In this document: positions 1-6,405 of the stretch, one piece after another | Layout: each line of letters opens with the position of its first letter | How positions within the stretch are numbered: position 1 is the stretch's first letter | DNA from: Rhodocyclaceae bacterium | GTDB lineage: Bacteria; Pseudomonadota; Gammaproteobacteria; Burkholderiales; Rhodocyclaceae | Length of the DNA stretch: 10,830 nucleotides | Assembly (NCBI GenBank): GCA_025361105.1 | Contig: JANYAW010000107.1 | Location: forward strand, 1-10,830 | Reading direction: 5' to 3' | Program-made: the position numbers and the translations under genes | Notes under the pieces: model-generated | What the model was told of the DNA's origin: nothing | Seen by the model: the letters and a program-made list of their open reading frames with translations, nothing else | Databases searched by the model: none

Positions 1-40
1 GCAACATGCGCTCGAAGAGCGTGATCTTCCATCGGCTGAA

Positions 41-1540
41 ATGCCCAAGACCATCGCGCAACGACTGGAGCTTGCCTATGCTACCGAACAAAAAGCGCAA
101 GCCCAAGTCGATGCCGCACGACGTGCGCTAAAGCAAGCCGCCGAGCAGTCCGCACAAGCTGCCAACGACCTCGCCTCAAGCGAAGCCAATGAGGCAGTCA
201 GTGCCATCACGCCGGCGATGCGTGAAAAAATTCACGCCACAGTGGCCAATGATTTCTATCGCATGGTGGCTTGCGTGGTGCTGATTTTGTTGTTCATCCC
301 GAGCTTCATGTTGGTAATCATTGCCAAATTTTTTGCCGGTCGTTCGCGCAACTTACAAAAAATCGCCGACGAAAAAAGTTCCGAAGCGCAGCATCACAGC
401 ATGCGTCGTCAGCTGACCGAAGCACGCTTGCAAGCCTTGCAAGCACAGGTCGAGCCGCATTTTTTGTACAACACTCTGGCCAACGTGCAGGCCCTGATAG
501 AGGTTGATCCCGCGCAAGCCAATGTGATGGTCGCGCACCTGATCGACTACCTGCGCGCGGCGCTGCCAAAAATGCGCGAGAGCGCATCGACCGTCACGCA
601 GGAAATGGAATTGGTGCGTGCGTATCTGAACATCCTCAAGATACGCATGGGCGAGCGTTTGGAATTCGCCATCGAGGTTGATGTAGCCGCAGCGAACTGC
701 GCGATGCCCCCATTGATGCTGCCATCGCTAGTCGAAAACGCCATCAAGCATGGCCTCGAACCCTTGCGCGAAGGCGGCCGCATCGACATCAGCGCACGGC
801 TGGAAAATGGTCGCCTAGTTATCGCTGTCAAAGACACGGGGCGCGGCATGAGTATGGTTAAACCGGTTCGCGGTGATGGTGTCGGTGTCGCCAATATTCG
901 CGAACGGCTCGCCGGTCTTTATGGTGACCAAGCCGAACTCAGCTTGAGCGATAACTTTCCGCGCGGCGTGAATGCATCGATCACACTGCCCGCCAGTGAT
1001 AGCCCTGTTAGCTTAATCAATTCAACGAAAAATTCGTCGATGGCAATTGCCGACGCGGTGGCAAATCAATCAAGCGTCGCGTCGCCCACTCAGCCATCGC
1101 CAGCAACCACCAAGACCGCCAAATTACGGCAATTCTTGTCAGTTACACATACGGTTTGGAAGCGTGCCATCATGACTTTCTACGTCGGTTTAATGGCGAT
1201 GATTGCAGTATTTTTTGTCGTCGTCTTTATTGGCAATCTCACCGGCGCTTTCCCTATGGAACTCGGTCTGGATAGAATTTACGGTGCCGATGTGGGCAAT
1301 ATTGAGATCGCAGGCCCGGGTGGCGCAGCGCTCACCGCGCTCATCCTCGCCGCGGTTTATGGCGTGCTCAGCTTGGTGTTGTTGGTGGTGAGTTTTATTT
1401 TGTACTGTGTCGGATTCGTGGTGTTCGGCGTTTTGATTATGGTTCCGCTGCTTGGGACGATTTCAATTCTGACACCTTTGCTTCCATTCGCGCTGGTAGG
1501 CGGGGTAATCTATCTGCTGCTGCGTCGGCGCAATCCTTGA
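41..1540 (+). CDS. LytS/AlgZ-type sensor histidine kinase with an extra C-terminal membrane region
   Basis: Membrane sensor kinase that should autophosphorylate on a histidine and pass phosphate to the LytTR regulator encoded 24 bases downstream. Counting from the ATG at 41: an Ala/Gln-rich likely coiled coil (about 8-50), one hydrophobic helix (about 73-98), then a His_kinase (PF06580-type) domain with the phospho-acceptor H140 in VEPHFLYNTL. The HATPase_c domain follows, with N-box VENAIKHG (231-238) and glycine box DTGRGM (265-270). What is odd is the C-terminus: after a Ser/Thr/Ala linker (about 320-360) come three or four hydrophobic segments (about 378-400, 428-470, 472-494) ending in an Arg-rich tail. 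Family members normally end soon after the ATPase domain. The frame is open from the left edge to this ATG, and no Shine-Dalgarno precedes it, so the true start may lie outside the window. Family call is firm; stimulus unknown. Confidence 0.9.
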   Translation: MPKTIAQRLELAYATEQKAQAQVDAARRALKQAAEQSAQAANDLASSEANEAVSAITPAMREKIHATVANDFYRMVACVVLILLFIPSFMLVIIAKFFAGRSRNLQKIADEKSSEAQHHSMRRQLTEARLQALQAQVEPHFLYNTLANVQALIEVDPAQANVMVAHLIDYLRAALPKMRESASTVTQEMELVRAYLNILKIRMGERLEFAIEVDVAAANCAMPPLMLPSLVENAIKHGLEPLREGGRIDISARLENGRLVIAVKDTGRGMSMVKPVRGDGVGVANIRERLAGLYGDQAELSLSDNFPRGVNASITLPASDSPVSLINSTKNSSMAIADAVANQSSVASPTQPSPATTKTAKLRQFLSVTHTVWKRAIMTFYVGLMAMIAVFFVVVFIGNLTGAFPMELGLDRIYGADVGNIEIAGPGGAALTALILAAVYGVLSLVLLVVSFILYCVGFVVFGVLIMVPLLGTISILTPLLPFALVGGVIYLLLRRRNP

Positions 1541-1564
1541 AACCCCAATAGATACTGACCAAAA

Positions 1565-2335
1565 ATGAAACCAAGTGCCATCATCGCCGAAGACGAACCC
1601 GTACTGCGTGCGCAGTTGGTTTCCAAACTAAACCGCTTGTGGCCAGACCTGGAAATCCGCGCCGCGGTCGGCGATGGTGATGCCGCGCTGGAAGCGATTT
1701 TTGAACACCGCCCGACCCTCGCTTTTCTTGATATACAAATGCCGGAACTCACCGGCATTGAAGTGGCCAGGCGCCTGGCACGTGACCCGGAAGCGCGCTG
1801 CCACGTGGTGTTTGTCACCGCCTATGACCAATACGCGCTGGAAGCCTTTGACACCGGTGCGATTGACTACTTGCTCAAGCCCTACACCGACGAACGCTTG
1901 AGCGCGACGATACAGCGATTGCAAGCACGCTTGACCGAAGCAAATCCCGCGCAGGATTTGCAAGCGCTGATGAAGAAACTTGCCATTAGTAACGGGCAGC
2001 AAACCGCCGAACGTTTGCGCTTCATCAAAGCCAGCGTCGGCGACAAACTACGTTTAATTCCGATTGACGAAGTTCTGTTTTTCCAAGCCGACGAAAAATA
2101 CACTTTAGTCGCCACTACCGAATCCGACGCACTAATCCGCACGCCGATACGCGATTTAATCGACGGACTCGACCCCGAAAATTTCTGGCAAATCCATCGC
2201 TCCGCCGTGGTCAATGCAATGTCAATAAACTCCGTCACCCGCGACGAACGTGGCCAAGCCACAGTGCATATTAAAAATCGAAAGGAATCACTGGTGGTAA
2301 GTCGGCCTTATTCGTATTTGTTTAAGCAGATGTGA
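1565..2335 (+). CDS. LytTR-family response regulator (AlgR/LytR type)
   Basis: DNA-binding response regulator, almost certainly the partner of the kinase just upstream. The receiver domain (about 4-115) shows the acidic pair E9/D10, the phospho-acceptor D56 in FLDIQMP, the switch T85 in VTAYDQ and the K105-P106 pair in LLKPYTDE. A helical linker (about 116-148) leads to a C-terminal LytTR domain (about 151-254) with the usual signatures VLFFQADEKYT and WQIHRSAVVN. At 256 residues it has the normal length for the family, which binds direct repeats in target promoters. No strong Shine-Dalgarno precedes the ATG. The 24-base gap after the kinase stop suggests cotranscription and possible translational coupling. 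The target genes cannot be read from this window. Confidence 0.93.
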   Translation: MKPSAIIAEDEPVLRAQLVSKLNRLWPDLEIRAAVGDGDAALEAIFEHRPTLAFLDIQMPELTGIEVARRLARDPEARCHVVFVTAYDQYALEAFDTGAIDYLLKPYTDERLSATIQRLQARLTEANPAQDLQALMKKLAISNGQQTAERLRFIKASVGDKLRLIPIDEVLFFQADEKYTLVATTESDALIRTPIRDLIDGLDPENFWQIHRSAVVNAMSINSVTRDERGQATVHIKNRKESLVVSRPYSYLFKQM

Positions 2336-2340
2336 CGACT

Positions 2341-2373
2341 GCGAAGCAGGGAATTCACCAACCACTGCTTTGC
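2341..2373. terminator. Weak stem-loop at a convergent gene junction
   Basis: GCGAAGCAG (2341-2349) can pair with CTGCTTTGC (2365-2373), giving 9 pairs including one G-U and a 15-base loop. It sits in the 42-base gap between the regulator stop (2335) and the DUF1993 stop (2378), where a bidirectional terminator would be expected. There is no T-tract on either side, so intrinsic termination is only a possibility. Confidence 0.3.
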
Positions 2374-2377
2374 GACA

Positions 2378-2881
2378 CTACATCCCGAGAAAATCCCGCT
2401 TCGAGAGCGCCACGCCGTTGTGGCGCAGGATGTTGTACGCCGTTGTGAGATGAAAGAAAAAGTTTGGATAAACCCAAGTCGTCAGATAAGCCTGACCTTT
2501 GAAATTCAGCGTCATCGGGCCAGCCTTCACCACGATATCGCGCTCCTCCGAACCATCGATTTGTTCGGCCCTAATCGTATCGAGGAAAGCAATCGTTTTC
2601 GTGATGCGCGCATCGAGTTCGGCGAAAGTCGTTTCGTTGTCGTCGAATTTTGGGATCTCACTATCCGACAAACGCGCCGCGCTGCCTTTGGCTTGATCGG
2701 TCGCGATTTGCACTTGCTGGGTCAACGCAAACATGTCGGGAAACAAGCGCGAACCCAGCAAAACTGACGGCTCGAACGCTGCACTGGTCGCATGTGCTTC
2801 GCCTTTCTTGAGTACCACAGCGAGGTTTTGCAAGTTATTTTTCAACACCGGAATCAATGCGGCATACATGGAAATCGTCAT
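2378..2881 (-). CDS. DUF1993 family protein
   Basis: A 167-residue protein that I recognise as a DUF1993 member (PF09351 type), all-helical proteins related in fold to the DinB/YfiT group; no biochemical role is established. The family pattern is visible from end to end: an N-terminal MTISMYAALIPVLKNNL helix, the LFPDMFALTQQVQIATDQAK stretch (about 46-65), a central FAELDARITKTIAFLD helix, and the C-terminal run FFFHLTTAYNILRHNGV followed by KRDFLGM. The length is typical and the protein looks intact. It has no signal peptide or membrane segment, so it is probably cytoplasmic. It lies 49 bases downstream of the crotonase gene on the same strand and may be the last gene of that unit. Only a weak AGAAAG-like ribosome site precedes the ATG. 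Confidence 0.85.
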   Translation of the reverse strand: MTISMYAALIPVLKNNLQNLAVVLKKGEAHATSAAFEPSVLLGSRLFPDMFALTQQVQIATDQAKGSAARLSDSEIPKFDDNETTFAELDARITKTIAFLDTIRAEQIDGSEERDIVVKAGPMTLNFKGQAYLTTWVYPNFFFHLTTAYNILRHNGVALSKRDFLGM

Positions 2882-2930
2882 GGTCTAAATCTTTCTAATA
2901 AATGGTGAGGAGGAAATTGGCGAGCCGCAA

Positions 2931-3716
2931 TCAGCGACCTACCCATACTGCTTTTTGCTTATTCATAAATGCATCAATGCCATTAGCCGCATCTTCCGAC
3001 ATCATGTTGCAGGCCATCGTCTCAGTCGCAAGTTGATAGGCACCTTCTATACCCATTTCGATTTGGCGATAGAACAATTGCTTGCCCATGCCGACCGCCA
3101 GCGAGGATTTGGCACATACCGCGGCGACCAGTCGTGCGACTTCTGCGTCGAGCGCATCGCTAGGCACGGCGCGGTTGATCAACCCGCGTTTTTCTGCCTC
3201 ATGCGCGTCGATGAATTCGCCAGTGAGTAACATTTCCATCGCCGCTTTCCGACTCATGGCGCGCGTCAATGCGACGGCTGGGGTGGAACAAAACAATCCG
3301 ACGTTGATTCCCGACACGGCGAATTTTGCGTTCTCGGCCGCCACTGCCAAATCGCACATAGCCACCATCTGACAGCCCGCAGCAGTGGCCACGCCGTGCA
3401 CCCTGGCGATCACTGGTTGTGGAATCCGGGTGATGGTGGTCATTAACTTGCCGCATTTTTTGAACAAATGCTGCATGTATTCCTTGGTCGGATTAGCGCG
3501 CATTTCTTTCAAATCATGTCCAGCGCAAAAGGCTTTTCCGGCACCGGCAATCACAACGACACGGATGGATTTATCCGTCGCAATCGCATCAAGCGCGACT
3601 TGCAAGGCGTCAAGCAATTCATCCGACAGCGAATTGAACTGCGTCGGACGATTGAGCGTCAAGGTCGCCACAGCTTCGCTATCGTTGCGCAACAAAACTG
3701 CGTCATCATTTTGCAT
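2931..3716 (-). CDS. Enoyl-CoA hydratase/isomerase (crotonase) family protein, ECHDC3-like
   Basis: Crotonase-fold protein of 261 residues expected to bind an acyl-CoA thioester. The first oxyanion-hole segment is FCAGHDLKEM (63-72); the second is around GVATAAGCQMVAMCDLA (108-124). Aligned to rat mitochondrial enoyl-CoA hydratase, the position of Glu144 is Q116 and that of Glu164 is G136, so neither classical catalytic glutamate is present. The segments AAGCQMVA, INVGLFCSTPAVAL and MLLTGEFIDAHEA match the ECHDC3 subgroup as I know it, where these substitutions are normal. I chose the ATG at 3716 because GGGTG (3723-3727) lies 6 bases before it. The ATG at 3722 overlaps the ligase stop as TGATG but has almost no room for a ribosome site. 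The open frame reaches upstream to 3929, inside the ligase gene, and that longer start is unlikely. The overlap implies translational coupling to the ligase. Confidence 0.88.
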   Translation of the reverse strand: MQNDDAVLLRNDSEAVATLTLNRPTQFNSLSDELLDALQVALDAIATDKSIRVVVIAGAGKAFCAGHDLKEMRANPTKEYMQHLFKKCGKLMTTITRIPQPVIARVHGVATAAGCQMVAMCDLAVAAENAKFAVSGINVGLFCSTPAVALTRAMSRKAAMEMLLTGEFIDAHEAEKRGLINRAVPSDALDAEVARLVAAVCAKSSLAVGMGKQLFYRQIEMGIEGAYQLATETMACNMMSEDAANGIDAFMNKQKAVWVGR

Positions 3717-3721
3717 AATCA

Positions 3722-5359
3722 TCACCCAATTGCCATCGTTGATTTCGCGCGTTCGCGCAGGACATATTTTTGCACTTTGCCAGTCGAGGTTTTCGGCAGC
3801 GGCTCGAAGATAAAGCGTTTGGGTACTTTGAAGCGTGCCATCCGCTCGCGGCAAAATTCGGTCAATTCTTCCGCCGTAACATTCGCACCTTCGCGCAACT
3901 CGACAAACGCACAAGGCACCTCGCCCCATTTCTCATCCGGCGTCGCCACTACCGCCGCGCCGATAACCGCCGCGTGGCGATACAAAACATCTTCGACTTC
4001 TATCGACGAAATATTTTCACCACCAGAAATAATCACGTCCTTGCTGCGATCCTTAATTTTGATGTAACCATCCGGCTCCATCACCGCCAGATCGCCGGTG
4101 TGATACCACCCGCCGCGAAACGACTCTTCAGTAGCAGTAGGGTTTTTCAAATATCCCTTCATTACGATGTTGCCGCGAAACATGATTTCACCCATGGTTT
4201 CGTTATCCCACGGCACCGGCTCCATGGTCTCGGGATTCATCACCGTCACACCTTCTTCACAGTGATACGGCACGCCTTGTCGTCCGTTCAAACGCACCTG
4301 CTCATCAAGCGGTAACGCCAGCCAATCCTCATGTTTGGCGCACACTGCCGCCGGGCCGTAGGTTTCTGTCAGACCATAAACGTGAGTGATATCGAAGCCG
4401 ATCTTTCCCATTCCCTCTATCACCGATGCTGGTGGTGGTGCAGCGGCAATCAGTGCCGAGACTTTGTGATGGATACCATCGCGCATTTCTTTTGGCGAAT
4501 TGATAAGCAGCGAATGCACTATCGGTGCGCCGCAATAATGAGAAATCTTGTGCTCGCGTATTGCGTCAAAAATCAGCTTGGCATTGACGCGGCGCAAACA
4601 CACGTTGGTGCCCGAATTAGCCGCCAGCGTCCACGGGAAACACCAGCCGTTGCAATGAAACATCGGCAGCGTCCACAAATAAATCGCTTGCGGCGGCATC
4701 CCCCACGACACGATGTTCGAGAGCGAATTCAAGTAAGCGCCACGATGGTGATAGACCACACCTTTGGGGTTGCCGGTGGTGCCAGACGTGTAATTCAGTG
4801 CGATCGCATCCCACTCGTCGCCCGGGCCACGCCAGGCAAAATTGGTATCGCCACCTGCAATAAATTGCTCGTAGTTGATGCTACCCACGCACACGCCTGT
4901 GCCGACATATTCGGGATCATCCACATCAATCACCAGAATCTCTCGCCCCAACAAAGTCAGCGCTTTTTGCACCGTTGGCGAATATTCCTTGTCCGTCATC
5001 AATATCCTGGATTCCGCGTGGTTGAGCATAAAGGCCAGTGTCTCGGCATCCAGGCGCGTGTTCAAGGTATTGAGCACCGCGCCACTCATCGGCACACCAA
5101 AATGGCACTCGAACATTTCCGGTGTGTTGTTCAACATCACTGACACCGTGTCACCAGCACCAACTCCCGAATTTTGCAATGCAGAGGCGAGCGCGCGACT
5201 CCGGTCATAGGTTTGTGCCCATGTATAGCGCTTCGCACCATGAATCACCGCAATGCGATTTGGATAGATATATGCCGACCGTTGGATGAACGACAGCGGC
5301 GTGAGTGGCACATAATTCGCTGCGTTCTTTTCCAAGCCGTGTGCATAGGGATTAGTCAT
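3722..5359 (-). CDS. AMP-forming acyl-CoA synthetase (fatty/carboxylic acid-CoA ligase)
   Basis: Adenylates a carboxylic acid with ATP and transfers it to CoA. The ANL-superfamily motifs are all present in 545 residues: P-loop YTSGTTGNPKG (190-200), YLWTLPMFHCNGW (227-239), YGLTETYG (328-335), YHTGDLAV (419-426), the hinge region KDRSKDVIISGGE (436-448) and the C-terminal catalytic lysine K528 in PKTSTGK. The N-terminus NPYAHGLEKNAANYVPLTPL and the overall pattern match the group annotated as PRK08162-type acyl-CoA synthetases, which also resemble DmdB methylmercaptopropionate-CoA ligases. The exact substrate (medium-chain, branched or aromatic) cannot be decided by reading. It is probably cytoplasmic; no signal peptide is seen. 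AAAGGAG lies 9 bases before the ATG, giving a well-supported start. The stop overlaps a possible ATG of the crotonase gene, so the two are likely made together. Confidence 0.94.
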   Translation of the reverse strand: MTNPYAHGLEKNAANYVPLTPLSFIQRSAYIYPNRIAVIHGAKRYTWAQTYDRSRALASALQNSGVGAGDTVSVMLNNTPEMFECHFGVPMSGAVLNTLNTRLDAETLAFMLNHAESRILMTDKEYSPTVQKALTLLGREILVIDVDDPEYVGTGVCVGSINYEQFIAGGDTNFAWRGPGDEWDAIALNYTSGTTGNPKGVVYHHRGAYLNSLSNIVSWGMPPQAIYLWTLPMFHCNGWCFPWTLAANSGTNVCLRRVNAKLIFDAIREHKISHYCGAPIVHSLLINSPKEMRDGIHHKVSALIAAAPPPASVIEGMGKIGFDITHVYGLTETYGPAAVCAKHEDWLALPLDEQVRLNGRQGVPYHCEEGVTVMNPETMEPVPWDNETMGEIMFRGNIVMKGYLKNPTATEESFRGGWYHTGDLAVMEPDGYIKIKDRSKDVIISGGENISSIEVEDVLYRHAAVIGAAVVATPDEKWGEVPCAFVELREGANVTAEELTEFCRERMARFKVPKRFIFEPLPKTSTGKVQKYVLRERAKSTMAIG

Positions 5360-5368
5360 ATCGGGAAA

Positions 5369-5375
5369 CTCCTTT
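5369..5375 (-). promoter_or_regulatory. Strong ribosome binding site of the acyl-CoA ligase gene
   Basis: On the minus strand AAAGGAG lies 9 bases before the ligase ATG (5359). It is one of the best Shine-Dalgarno matches in the window and fixes that start. It suggests the ligase is translated independently of the upstream corA gene. Confidence 0.75.
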
Positions 5376-5389
5376 GAACAAACTGACGA

Positions 5390-5403
5390 TGCAATGTTGC
5401 AAT
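5390..5403. repeat. Short direct repeat upstream of the acyl-CoA ligase gene
   Basis: TGCAAT occurs at 5390-5395 and again at 5398-5403, a period of 8 bases, in the 68-base gap between corA and the ligase gene. Its place is suitable for an operator or promoter element, but no convincing -35/-10 pair was found beside it, and such a short repeat can arise by chance. Confidence 0.25.
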
Positions 5404-5428
5404 CAACCCAAACAATACCAGCGCAAAC

Positions 5429-6394
5429 TTACAGCCAACCGACGCGCTTGAACTTGAAATAAAGTGCGTAGCAAGCCGTGGTAATGGTCACCAGCGCGAA
5501 CAGATAGCCGAACTCCCACTCCAGCTCAGGCATGTGCTTGAAGTTCATTCCCCACACGCCAACAAACACCGTCGCCAAGCCGAATATTCCGGCCCATGCA
5601 GCGAGTTTTTTGGCGACTTCACTTTCTTCAATCGTCACCATTGAAAGGTTGACGCTAATCGCCGTGGAAATTGTTTCACGCACCGACTCGATACTGGCAT
5701 TGATGCGCGCAAGGTGGTCATACACATCACGAAAATAATCCTGACTATCCGCACAAATGGCGGGAACACGCCCACCAAGCAATTTGCCGCTGGCCTCCAT
5801 CAGCGGTGTTACCGCATGCCGCAGCGTCATCACTTTGCGCTTGAGTTCATAAAGCTGCTCGATATTGCCGCGTGCCGAGCCTGGCGCAAAAATCCGCGCT
5901 TCAATTTCTTCCAACTCGACTTCCAATTCGTCGATGATAGGAAAATAGCCATCGACCACTGCGTCCATCAAGGCATATAACACAAAGCCCGAGCCGTAGC
6001 TGAGCAATTCCGGCTCGCGCTCGCAACGTTCGCGCACGCCGAGAAAATTCCGCTGACTACGATTGCGCACCGAGAGCACATAGTTGGTGCCGACAAACAC
6101 ATCCACCTCACCAACCGACAGCTCGGTGCCGACCATCTCCAGCATGTGTAATACCGCAAAAATCGACTGCCCGTATTCATCAATTTTTGGCCGCTGATGG
6201 CCGTGATGTGCATCTTCTACCGCCAACGGATGCAGATCAAATTCTTCCTGCATTTTGATCAATTCTTCATGCGTTGCGTCGCGCAACGCAACCCAGACAA
6301 AACAATCCGGTCGATGCACATAATCGCTAATCGCCTCTATCGTAATGTCGTCAAGTTTTTTGCCGTTTTGGTAGGCCACGCAGTTAATCAGCAT
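5429..6394 (-). CDS. corA: CorA family magnesium/cobalt transporter
   Basis: Inner-membrane divalent cation channel of the CorA family, which works as a pentamer and takes up Mg2+ (also Co2+ and Ni2+). The 321-residue protein has a large cytoplasmic N-terminal domain with the conserved PLAVEDAHHGHQRPKIDEYG stretch (56-75) and long acidic helices around ELEVELEEIEARIF. Two C-terminal membrane helices follow (about 265-284 and 297-315). The signature GMN is at 282-284 at the end of the first helix, and the short basic tail KRVGWL is typical. I chose the ATG at 6394 because AAGGA lies 6 bases before it. An in-frame GTG at 6409 and ATG at 6400 would add five or two residues but would place the ribosome site inside the gene. 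The gap to the pabBC stop is 11 bases, so the two are probably cotranscribed. Confidence 0.93.
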   Translation of the reverse strand: MLINCVAYQNGKKLDDITIEAISDYVHRPDCFVWVALRDATHEELIKMQEEFDLHPLAVEDAHHGHQRPKIDEYGQSIFAVLHMLEMVGTELSVGEVDVFVGTNYVLSVRNRSQRNFLGVRERCEREPELLSYGSGFVLYALMDAVVDGYFPIIDELEVELEEIEARIFAPGSARGNIEQLYELKRKVMTLRHAVTPLMEASGKLLGGRVPAICADSQDYFRDVYDHLARINASIESVRETISTAISVNLSMVTIEESEVAKKLAAWAGIFGLATVFVGVWGMNFKHMPELEWEFGYLFALVTITTACYALYFKFKRVGWL

Positions 6395-6400
6395 CGTCAT

Positions 6401-6405
6401 TCCTT
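6401..6405 (-). promoter_or_regulatory. Ribosome binding site deciding the corA start
   Basis: AAGGA on the minus strand sits 6 bases before the ATG at 6394 and next to the pabBC stop (6406-6408). It favours this ATG over the upstream in-frame GTG (6409) and ATG (6400). Confidence 0.65.

Noticed and set aside
547..894. Minus-strand open frame of 115 codons
   Set aside because: It is antisense to the catalytic domain of the histidine kinase and is a codon-bias shadow.
3717..3929. Upstream extension of the crotonase frame
   Set aside because: It overlaps the ligase C-terminus, including its catalytic lysine region, and encodes a Cys/Arg-rich sequence unlike crotonase N-termini. The ATG at 3716 has a spaced ribosome site.
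4331..5143. Plus-strand open frame of 270 codons
   Set aside because: It is the antisense shadow of the acyl-CoA ligase gene, whose motifs are complete. The shadow is Arg/His-rich with no domain signs.
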